From Chlamydoabsidia padenii (Eukaryota; Mucoromycota; Mucoromycetes; Mucorales; Cunninghamellaceae): a stretch of 64,000 nucleotides of DNA. Positions 10,581 to 20,686 of the stretch are shown here, piece by piece. The translations under genes and the position numbers were made by a program. Every line of letters starts with the position of its first letter. Position 1 is the first letter of the stretch. The DNA lies in NCBI GenBank assembly GCA_025330725.1, contig JAIWND010000002.1, positions 372,001 through 436,000 of the forward strand, read 5' to 3'. Under the pieces are notes generated by a model, which saw nothing but the letters and a program-made list of their open reading frames with translations, did no database searches and had not been told where the DNA came from.

Positions 10581-12891
10581 CTATTTCTTTCCCAACAATT
10601 TGAGTGTACCATTAGGTAATGTTTCGCCAAGCATACCAGTCATATACCAACCATCCGCATCCACCACATCCGTCGTCAAGTCTTGATCATTCCAATAGCG
10701 TTTAAAGACATTGTTACCACGAACCCAGATTTCACCACGAGGGTTGGGCGAGTCGTCACAATAGAGGTTCTGTTCAGGAAGATCCATCAATTTAAGTTCA
10801 TTGCAGGGTAAGGGTGCACCAAATGAGTGAGGATCGGCATTGTAGTCGTAAAACATCGAGGCTGTCATGGTCGAGCTTGTTTCTGCCGTATTCAATACCT
10901 TGAGTACTTGAGTTCCCAACACGGCGCGCAAGAATGGAGCAACAGGTGGATCACTTTCATCTATAGAGTACAAGGTTAGTTTGAGAGTAATATTGATTGA
11001 TCTGTTTGTTTGTTTACCATTTTCAAGATAAATCAATCGTAGTTGACCACCAAAGAGTTTACGTTGAATATCCCGAAACACAAACATATCGTACTTGCTG
11101 TCAGTTACCAAACGACCTTCTTTGAATAGGGCACACTTTATATCATAGCCACGGCGGAAGAAGAAGGAGCTTCCATAGTGATGTTCGATATGTTCTCGTA
11201 CCAAATCAAAGAGAGATGACCCACTAAAAAAAAAAAAAAAGGAGAGGTTAGTTCATTGTGGATATCTTATCCCAATCATTTGCTTACCTTGCAAATACGG
11301 TTGGCTTGGTAGCAGCAACAATATCGAGGTATGATGTCAAGTGTTCGCTTGCCGAGTATTCGCTACCAAATGCAATGGATCCCCCCAAAAAGCTAAATAT
11401 AGACGATAATACAAATCCAAAGACGTTGTCTACATGATACCAAAAGAAGAAGAAAAATGGTGAGTATGGGTTTAAGGTGCTTCTTTACCTTTTTGATCCT
11501 ACTTACCAAGAGGGAGATTATACATCAGTCGATCCTTAGGAGTTAGTTTTTCTTGAGGAGGGGTCACCAATAAGTAACTTGCTATATATAAAGATATGAT
11601 GTTAGTTCAGCGAAGGATCTTCTCCTGGACATTTCCACTTACCGATACTTGAGATTAAGTTTTTGTGAGTGAGTACTACACCGGGATTCGTGTCCTATTG
11701 CAAAGTAACCAGTCAATCAAAAGCCCATATTCCTTATTAGATCAGATGTACTTACCAGGACACTGGAGAAGTAAATACTGGCAATATCATTGGGTTCTAT
11801 CCAATAAGAATAAAACAATGAGATAAATGCCATAAGCAAGTATATATCCTATTTACCTGGACGGACCAATTCAACAGTAGCAGATTTACCCTTGGCGATC
11901 AGATCATTCAAGTGAATCCAATCCAATCCATCTTTTGTAGCACCAGAAAGGAGTAACACTTGAATACCGGTACCCTTTACCAAAGAAGTTACTTGATCAA
12001 GATGAGCATCATCCACTGCCAGCACCTTCAATCCACTGGTCTTGATAACATGGTCGATGTGAGAGGAAGTGGATTTGGCACCAATAGGTACAGTGACCAG
12101 GCCATTGTTATGACAAGCTACCAATTCACACCAATGATAAAAAGATCAAGTTAGCTCGACATACCATGCTATGCTATGTCTATTTACCTAGTGTCAGTGC
12201 CATTGTTTCTGAATGTCATTATCAAATATAAAAGGGGGGGGGATTAGTTGGAATACTCTGTTCTTCTATTCATATTATTGCTTACCAGGGGAGTTGTGGG
12301 CGTAAATACCAACAAAGGAAGATGACTGTTCAGATCTTGGTACAAGGTCGGTCAGTTCACGAAGCCCGCCATAAATGTGCTTGGCGTTGTTTGCTACAGC
12401 ATCTACCATACCATAAAAAAAACAAGGTCATTAGAATGTTTCCTTTTTAATTCAAAGCGCACGTATTCTTATCCATCATGACATACCATATGATTGCTAA
12501 AAAGAAGGGCAAAAGGTGGTGTTAGACATTATTCCCCCCACAAAAACAAGTCGTGTTTCTCTTCACTTACCCATTCTTGCTGTTGACCCAAATAAGGAGC
12601 TTGAGGATGTTTCAATTTACCACCTTGTTCATGCAAGTCCAACAAGGTGCGTACATTACGATCAAAGATGGAGAGAAGTGGAGAGCCATTGGGATACATA
12701 CGAGACCGGTAAATGGCTGATTCACCAGCATGACGAAGCCGTGACACATCCGCTTGAGTGTTCAACAAGAGAGGATGGATATCAGGTCCCTTAAAGTTGC
12801 GAAGTGATAAAAACGCCGTGGCGCCAAAGATAGAGGCCAAAAGACCATAACTGACAGTATCTAATTCGAAACTCATCAGTAGGAGAAGCAA
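10581..12891 (-). CDS. Long-chain acyl-CoA synthetase-like protein, probably inactive
   Basis: Eleven exons: 12891-12571, 12496-12487, 12402-12286, 12208-12188, 12117-11857, 11796-11756, 11694-11643, 11581-11507, 11429-11288, 11223-11018, 10960-10581; 541 residues (536 if the ATG at 12876 is used). The fold follows ACSL order: N-terminal anchor-like segment, QSYDAVANNAKHIYGGL, FVGIYAHNSPE, ACHNNGLVTVPIG, GVVLTHKNLISSI, FGAPLPCNELKLMDLPE, RGEIWVRGNNVFKRYWND. However, the ATP-binding motif normally reading TSGTTGxPKG reads SSVLDTNPG; the GYGLTET motif reads VLNTAET; the TGD aspartate is Met (WYMTGMLGE); and the chain stops at LKLLGKK, so the C-terminal domain is missing. All reading frames and splice sites remain intact, which suggests a retained pseudoenzyme rather than a dead gene. 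Exons of 10 and 21 nt occur. Confidence 0.82.
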
Positions 12892-13886
12892 GGAAGAGTG
12901 GAAGAAGAAGGGAAAAAAAGAAAAAAAAAAAAGAAGAAATCATCAATTTTAGGCATTCAAATCCCGACTACCGAGCGGGATGTGAAATCACGGTAAAATC
13001 GATGGACCGATGAGATTGTGGGGAGTATGTTTGAAAAATATGGAGTATTAAAAGAAATGGTAATGATACATGGGAAAAGAAATTCAACACCCAGTTAGTA
13101 AATGCAGTCAGCCCATTTTGTCCAAGGAAATGATAGTCGTACCCAAAGCAGTGTGATGACTTGCTGGAAAGAATTGAGCGGAGAAAGAGGTGGGTTCATA
13201 CCAAGTGACCAGAAAAAAAAAAAGTCAGGCCTTTTCACAGAGAGGGGATGAAAATATCTCAATGAAAGGATCAAAGTTGCTAACCAGGGCAGAAGAGGGA
13301 AAATCGATGCTGAGCCAAATCAATGAATAAAACATACCTTGCATAAAGAACCAAAGTTGTCAACAAGAATAAAAATAGATACTGGATTCTTTATTCGCAA
13401 CAGCGTGATGGTGGCGGGTTTTCAATAAACTCCGATCAATGCGTCTATAATAACGAAAAAGACATTGCGTATAGCCAAAACTGATTTTGTGTATTCCATT
13501 TTCACTACTTGATTGTACACACCGTATATGTCACCCCTGAGCATTTTGACTTCAACTTTGGTATTATTTGGGATTTAAAAGGCATGTTTTTTATTAAATG
13601 AAATGTGTTTGCTTTTTTTTTTTTTTTTTTTTTTTTTTTTGGTAGTAAGAGAATATGTTTAGTGTGTGTATATTACAAAGGGGAAAAGGAATATTAAATG
13701 ATAAAGTAAATATGAAGTGAATAAACAAACAAGATGTACAACTAAAGGGGATGGTTTTTTTTTTGTGTGTGGGGGTACTATAACTAATGATGAGTGTTGA
13801 TTCTATGTAAAATAAAGAGGATGTATATATCATATTATGATATCGAACGTCAATGTGTACAATGTGTGTATGATGATGAGGGAGAA
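12892..13886. other. Intergenic, promoter pair and 28-T tract
   Basis: Contains the inverted promoter-element pair at 12955-12987 and a run of 28 T at 13613-13640. It also holds the 3' flank of the DUF8032-type gene. No gene is supported. Confidence 0.55.
12955..12987. promoter_or_regulatory. Inverted pair of CGGGATTTGAA elements
   Basis: ATTCAAATCCCG (12955-12966) and CGGGATGTGAAA (12976-12987) face each other across 9 bp, 64-96 bp upstream of the acyl-CoA synthetase-like ATG. The arrangement suggests binding of a dimer. Confidence 0.5.
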
Positions 13887-16488
13887 CTAGGTTAAAAACA
13901 GTTGATGCACCAAGACGTCCGAGTGCAAGTCAGCCAGTATACAATCCTTCACATCCGATGTCCAATCCATGTCTTGTGCTGCAAATATGTCGGTGGGAAG
14001 AAGATGGTGCGATGATGGTGTCGGAGATGCTTTGGTATCAAAGATATACATGTCGGTCATCATATGGTCTTGATTACCTTCCACCGTATCAAGTATTGAA
14101 TACATGTCTTCACCATAAGAGCCCAGAGAGATGTATCGTTGAGAAGGTGAGTTGTGGCAACTGTCAACACTGAGGTGGCAGCTAACATCGTCCGTCAGAT
14201 CAGATGAAGATGTCAGAGTGGCAGAGAGTGATTGGGTTGGTGGTGATGCTAGTGGATCCAGTACCGATTCAAAGTATTCGTCGCCCATCATTGGTGGTGG
14301 TGGTGGTATAACCATGCCGCTAAAATCAGTAGGATCGGTGGTCATCATGGGTGCCAAGGGTGGATCATCAAAAGTCGGAAAATCGTCCATGGTTGATGAT
14401 GATGATGATGATGATGCTGTTATCGCTTCGGGAGGAGGTGAGAAACAGTCCTGAAAGTCCAACGAGTCTGTCGTACCAGTATAGATCGTATCGTTATCAC
14501 CATCGTCATGCTGCCTATCGTTCTTTTTGCAAACGTAGCGGACGCTATCACTGAACCCATTCTTTGCCGCTTCTTGTTCTTGTTGTTGATGATGTGCTGC
14601 CAATGCTTCGGCTGTTAAAGGAGTTGGTTTGGTTGATAGTTCAGTATGCAATTTCAAAGGATGTGATGATTGTCGAGGTGCCAGATGAGGTACAAATTTG
14701 ATGCGGTAGATATCGAGTATACGTTGAAGCAAGTTTTTCTTGCCAGCTAGATGTTTAGGATTGAGCCAGGCCTAGTAAATAAATAAAAACTAATGAGTCA
14801 AACGTCATATAAACAGATCCTTCCAAAAGAGCAATTAGCTTACCAGTTTCCACCCAATTTCATTGCACTTGGCTTCGTCTTGACGACGTTGAGTAAGATT
14901 TGCAGAAGATGCCATGTTCATAGCCCGAGGGAACACACAATTGTTTTTTCGAAACGTATCATCAATCACCGATAGATCAATAGTGTCAATGTTGATACGA
15001 ATACGACATTTAACACCACGGTCATCGATCGTCACAGTTTTAGGATGATTCTTGGTTGATTTTTCATGGAATGGGTATATGCTGGGTATTTTTCCGTAAG
15101 ATGTTGCTGTGGGTGAAGAAGATGTTGATGAATAACATAATGTTGCCTTTGTCGAGTTATCATAGTTGTTGTGAATGGATGATGATTCGGATGTCAAGTG
15201 TGGTGATTTACAAGGAGGGCCATCAATGTCATCCCCAGAGACAGGTGATTGTTTTCTTTTTCGTAAAGTGCCTTTAAGTAGTTTTTCTTGACGAGCCACT
15301 CGTCGAGAACGCATGCTTGGATATCGATTACGATAGGAATCCACCGCCCTTTGAATCAAGCCACGTTTACCCGCAATTTCGTCCATGTTCAGATATGCTA
15401 GTTTCCATCCCAATGTGTTGCATTCAGTTTCATATGACCATCGATTTCCTTGGTATGCCTCCCTTGGTAAATTGGCCCGTGGATAAACCTATATTCGATC
15501 GGCGCGTGCAATCGAATGAGATAATAGTGTAGATTAAAATAATAAAAGAAGGTTAGTTATACACGTTCTATATTACCTTGCCGTGTCCACTGTACCCCCC
15601 CCCACTCACAACTAGTTTTTTCTTTTTCTTTTTCTTTTTCTTTTCTTTACTATCCACTTACGCAATTGTCGTTTCTAAACTGTTCATCCAAAGTGTCGAG
15701 TTCCACCGTATCCAAGTCAGTTCGAATTCGGTAACGTCGGACGACGCGATGATGAGAGTAAACAAAACTAACCCATTCCACACCATCTTTGATTTCAGTT
15801 TGTGGTTCGGGTCGAGTTGGTTTATCCTTGGCCATATCTTTCTTGGTAGGAGAAGAGGAGACCACACAAGGAGCAGAAGGAGGAGAGGCAGGAGGAGTTG
15901 TAATGACGGTCGATATTAAATCGGTTGGTGGCTTAGAGTCGCTGCTAGTGTCGGTGGTTGGAATCGCGCTAGTGTTGGTGGAACCTTGACCCGTCATTGA
16001 GGAGTTGCCATTATGAGAAGAGGGAGGAGGTGTTGGACCCATAGAGGAGGTATTGGTGAGGGGCTGCTGTTTCTTATTATTGTTGCAGGTAGTAGTCAAC
16101 GCTTTGGCCATTTGTTTCGCCACCAAAGTCCAATCATATGCTAAAATTGTATTTCCAGAACCTATAGTTAACGAGAAAAAAAAAAAAAAGAGTCTTTACT
16201 GAGCTTCCACTGTTCATCATTATCCCCTCTTTTTTATACACATAAAGACAATGACAAGTATTATTCTACATCTTTACCTTGTTGTTCATTTGATAATAAA
16301 GCATCACGCTTGCTCTTGATTTTCGCCAAAGCCATTTCGATAATTTTAATTTGTTCCAGTGTCATTGTAGGTTTTAACAAGTCGGTGAGTGAAAAGTCGT
16401 GTTCATTATCGGAAGTAGGTGGTGAAGGAATGATGCCAACATTGGGTTGCTTTTGTTCATGTAGACCAAGATGTTTCTGTGTAGACAT
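13887..16488 (-). CDS. Regulator-like protein with two DUF8032-type domains
   Basis: Exons 16488-16278, 16161-15662, 15488-14844 and 14771-13887 give 746 residues. Two copies of one domain are seen. Copy 1 (about residues 197-310) reads WVSFVYSHHRVVRRYRIRTD, DTLDEQFRNDNC, VYPRANLPREAYQGNRW, GWKLAYLNMDEIAGKRGLIQ, RAVDSYRNRYPSMRSRR. Copy 2 (about 380-485) reads VKCRIRINIDTIDLSVIDDT, FRKNNCVFPRA, CNEIGWKLAWLNPKHLAGKK, NLLQRILDIYRIKF. Both are cut by an intron at related places (after the NC of copy 1; after GWKL of copy 2). The rest is Ser/Pro-rich; the last ~270 residues are acidic with several Asp/Phe clusters, like an activation domain. From memory the domain is the fungal DUF8032; its function is not established, and a role in transcription is my inference. 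Confidence 0.8.
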
Positions 16489-18250
16489 GATGATGCTATT
16501 GTTGTTGTTGTTCTTTACTGTTGTAGTGTGGTGGTGTTTTCTTCTGATACAAATGTTAGTTGATGAAACAAACGTAAAAAGAAGATAGAGCCAACGCGGC
16601 GAATGAGAATAGAGAAGGAAGAAGAAGAAGAAGGAAAAGGAAGGATGAAAAAAAAAAATCGGTCAAGTAAAGCGGAAAAAAAAATATTTCAAATCCCGCT
16701 ACGAATTTTCGATGTTTGTGGTGCTCGTGCCTTGATGAGGCGGAGAAATTCTATTTGTAAAAGTAAAACCGTTTGTCATAAAGGCAAATTCATTCAGCGA
16801 TACAATTAACATGGTAAAGAACTTTGTCTAGTACTCTTTACTTTGATTGTCTCAGACCAAATTAATTAAGATTTAAACAATAGTAATTAAACCGAGAGAT
16901 GTACCTGCCAAATTAACCTCCCTCTACTTTTTTGTTTGTTTGATGATTCAGGTCACTACAGATTAGATTTGACATTTCGGAAATTAGAATATCATATTAC
17001 CAAAATAATAAACCGGAGAAAGTCATTGATTGTCTTCCGTAGATGATCTTACTTTTTGTCATATCTTTTGTACACTTTTTTGAGAACCCGCAGTGGTATC
17101 TTTTTAGACAAGGCGCCTTGTTTGTATATGTGGTCACATTTTGACATTGGGTTTCTTCTCTTGCGAATCCTCGTGATTCCCAGTTACTGGTTGTTCTTTT
17201 GCAATAGAATGATTCTATTGGTCTGCTTGGAATAACCCGGGGATCACCTAAAAAGGTTTAGGGGGTGCCCTGAATATAAGAGCGCCGGAAATAGGGCTTA
17301 ATAGTTTTAGCGATTCAAAAAAGGCGGAATTTGAAAAAAAATCATTTTCTTCGTTTACTTAATTTTTATTTTTCCTTGTTCTTCATCTTTCACACAACTA
17401 CTTTATTCTCATCCTTGACAGGGCATTCTTACTAGTTGATCCTTCACTTTGTTGTATTGTACTATATGATCGATACTCTGGTGACGGCGCTCAAAAACGT
17501 CATGGACTCTACAATGAAGAAACAGCTGCTCCATTCTTAATTTGCCAACGATAACTAATTGGAGCAGTGGGCGGTGCTCTTTTGAAAGACGTTTAGGATG
17601 AACAAGTGCTAGGCGATAGTAATCCGTGGTGATATGAACAAGGTAATAAATAGATGGATCACATTAATATAACTTGGGACTAAACTTGTTTATTCTCTTG
17701 AATTCGGTCTCGTGTATGAATCAGGGACAAGGCTCGGAGGCCCATCTTCTTTGATCAACTACCACCTCAACATCTTCTTTCTCCACTCACTTAATTTGAC
17801 GTAATGAACAAGGGAACACAAACTAAAGCGGGGTCTGTCAATCTGATCTGAACCAATCTGATGCCACGTAAATATAGTTTTAAACATACCTGCCCCTTCC
17901 CCACCTTTTATATATACTTTGATAATAAATTATAACTTGATGATTCACTTTTTATAAATGTATTATAATGATGTGTATTAATGGGATCATAATACAGGAT
18001 GGATGATTTGTTACTATAACGGGCTTTGTATGAATCTTATCAAAAGATACTAACAAAATGGTTTATCTTACATGATAAGAAGAAGAAAAAGAGAGAAAAA
18101 AAGGTTCACTTTTATGTAATTCTACATGATTAATTCGACTACTAAAAGAAGAACCGTGAGTAAAAACTCAAACCCCTACGGTAATATATAAAAACGGTGC
18201 TGGTAGGATTGATCTGTTTTACTTCACTTTATATTATTCCAACATCCACC
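16489..18250. other. Gene-poor intergenic with a possible decayed ORF
   Basis: Holds the promoter element of the DUF8032-type gene (16687-16698), a CGGAATTTGAAA copy at 17325-17336, and from about 17420 to 17630 a plus frame that is coding-like but broken by stops (see findings). The rest is AT-rich with no supported gene. Confidence 0.45.
16687..16698 (-). promoter_or_regulatory. CGGGATTTGAAA promoter element
   Basis: Perfect copy, 199 bp upstream of the ATG at 16488. Confidence 0.5.
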
Positions 18251-20068
18251 ATGTGCCAACAACACGAAAAACCTATATACCCCAAGACTGAACGAACTGA
18301 AAATCCTCCTCCCTATGTCGAATCCGTGGATGAGGTACAGGCGATCTTCTTCGTCGGGATTTGAATATAAAAGTCTTAATTTTTCCCTTCTCACTCTTCT
18401 TTTTTTTTTTTTTAAGGCTTTAAAACATCTCAACTTGAAATGCAGTTTTGATGAAGCGGACGATATCATCAAAAAGGCCATTGACGATGTTGATGCTGAA
18501 CTCCGTGAAATCAGTCTTGATGTAAGTACATTTCCTTGAAAAAAAAAACACACACCAACTCATACTTTTAATTACTTGTAGCTTCATGCCAATCCTGAAG
18601 TAGGAATGCAAGAACACCATGCCCACAAGATATTGACCAAGTACTTGGAAGGTAAAGGATTCAAGGTGACTCGTCATGCTTACAATATGGAAACTGCCTT
18701 CACTGCCGAATTCAGTAATGGGGAAGGAAGACGTGTGGGTGTATGCTCAGAGGTAAGACGAAAGCACATTTAAAGGGGTGGCCCTAATGTATACTAATGG
18801 TTTTTAATTTTATACCTAGTATGATGCTCTTCCTACTATCGGTCAAGGCTGTGGTCACAATTTGATTGCTATCTGTGGTCTAGCTGCAGCTATTGGTTTG
18901 AAAACATTACTTGAACAAGATAAAGCTAAAGGCAAGGTGGTGTTATTTGGCACTCCTGCTGAAGAAATCTTTATTGGCAAGATCGAAATGGTTCATCAAC
19001 GTGCTTTCCAAGATAATGTGGATGTTTGTGTCATGTTGCACCCTTCGTAAGTGAAGGAAAACTAAGGAGGATGCGGGGAATCATCATACTAACTGTATTT
19101 CTCTCTCTCTCTCTCTCTCTCTTTCTTTATCAAGACCTGTTGATGCTCAATATATTCATATGATTGCTTCTCAAGATGTCCGGGTTGAATTCTTTGGACG
19201 ACCTTCCCATGCATCTGGATCTCCTTGGAATGGTGTAAATGCTTTGGATGCAATAGTTCAAGCATACAACAATATCAGTATGCTTCGTCAACAATTGCTT
19301 CCTACTGACAGGTAATATGACAAGTGACTATTATATGATGGGTGATATTCACCCTCTCTATTTTCTTTTCTTCTTGATCAAATAGAGTCCATGGTATCAT
19401 CACAAAAGGTGGTGCAGCTGTAAGTATACTAATCTTATACAAAAGACAGGATAACTCACTCCCTCTCTTCATGCATAGCCCAACGTCATTCCTGATCATA
19501 CATCTGGTTGGTTCTATGTCCGCACACACAAATACAAGGATATCCATCGAGTGAAATCAAAGGTGGAAAAATGTTTTGAAGCAGCAGCCAAGGCAACAGG
19601 GTGTGAAGTCAAATATACATGGACGGAACGTGGGGCAACAAGGGATGTAGTGCAAAACTCGGTGATGGCCGATACTTATGCTCATTACATGAAACAAACT
19701 GGTGTGATCTTTGCACCACGAAATGTACAAGAACGTTATCCCAGTGGATCCACTGATATGGTAAGTTTGATAAAATGGTAGAGTACAAGCAGAAAAGAAA
19801 GCTAATATTCTCTTTTTTTTTTTTTTAACAGGGTAATGTCAGTTATGTGGTGCCATCTATTCATCCCATGTTTCACATTCCCTTCCAAGGAACAACTCAC
19901 TCTAAAGAATTTGCCGCCGCCGCCAAGACTGAAATCGCCCATAAACGTGCTACTACAGCAGCCAAGTCATTGACCATGACTGCCGCCAAGGTGTTACTCA
20001 GTAAAGGGTTTTATGAAGCGGTTAAATCGGATTACGAAAATACGATCAATGAAGATGAACGTCAATAA
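18251..20068 (+). CDS. M20-family amidohydrolase, PM20D2-like (Xaa-Arg dipeptidase type)
   Basis: A metal-dependent peptidase or amidohydrolase that, in PM20D2, splits basic dipeptides. Exons: 18251-18334, 18417-18521, 18582-18752, 18820-19046, 19135-19311, 19386-19419, 19479-19760, 19832-20068; 438 residues. Motifs in order: LHANPEVGMQEHHAHKIL (family start), CSEYDALPTIGQGCGHNLIA (the CGH metal ligands), LFGTPAEE (catalytic Glu pair), FFGRPSHASGSPWNGVNALD (lid domain), IPDHTSGWFYVR, and GSTDMGNVSYVVPSIHPMF near the C-terminus. Residues 1-28 contain a PPPY stretch. The usual His before CGH reads Gln, probably neutral. A perfect CGGGATTTGAAT sits inside intron 1, so a downstream transcription start is possible, but exon 2 has no ATG. 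The substrate is inferred from the family only. Confidence 0.92.
18355..18366 (+). promoter_or_regulatory. CGGGATTTGAAT element inside intron 1
   Basis: A perfect element followed directly by ATAAAAG, lying in the first intron (18335-18416) of the M20 gene. Confidence 0.4.
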
Positions 20069-20686
20069 TCTGTATATTCCCCCATGTAGTGTAGTTTATA
20101 ATTTGTAGTTTAGCTTGTGTTTTTTTTAACTTTTATAAATAAACGTCTTTATTTGTTAAAATCTGTCTTCTTTTTTAATTGTAGAACATTGATTTGTGTA
20201 TTGATGACATAAAGTACGAGCACACCCTATCTAAGATATTAAAACCCCGTCAATTCATGCAAATAGAGGTGTTACACAGAAAGAACCCATCAATCCAAGA
20301 CCACTCATCCTTATCATGCCAAGTAACTCGGAAACTTGTTACATAAGAGTCCCCATTCTTTGGTAAGCCGACTATAAATTTAAATGTATCCCCCCCCCTG
20401 ATGATTCAGAAAGTGATCTTATTTTAGGCAACACAAATACATCTCGCGTGGAAGTCACGGGAGTACACAACTACCCCGTTGCACAGATCACATACCCCCA
20501 CTTTTTTTTATACATAACAAAGTCAATGGTTCTTTATTATTACAAAATGGTATATACTATATTAAAGAGAGGTGCCAAGTGGATTGGTATAAAATGGAAT
20601 AAACATAACCTAAGACCAGCTTTTGTTTTGTTTGCCGGGTTTGTATATATATATATAAAAAAAGGCGGGGGATAGACTAAACTAAA
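20069..20686. other. Convergent intergenic region
   Basis: 3' flanks of the M20 gene (AATAAA-like signal near 20137) and of the second methyltransferase gene. No gene is seen. TTAAAACCCCGTC near 20237 is a weak relative of the promoter element. Confidence 0.5.
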
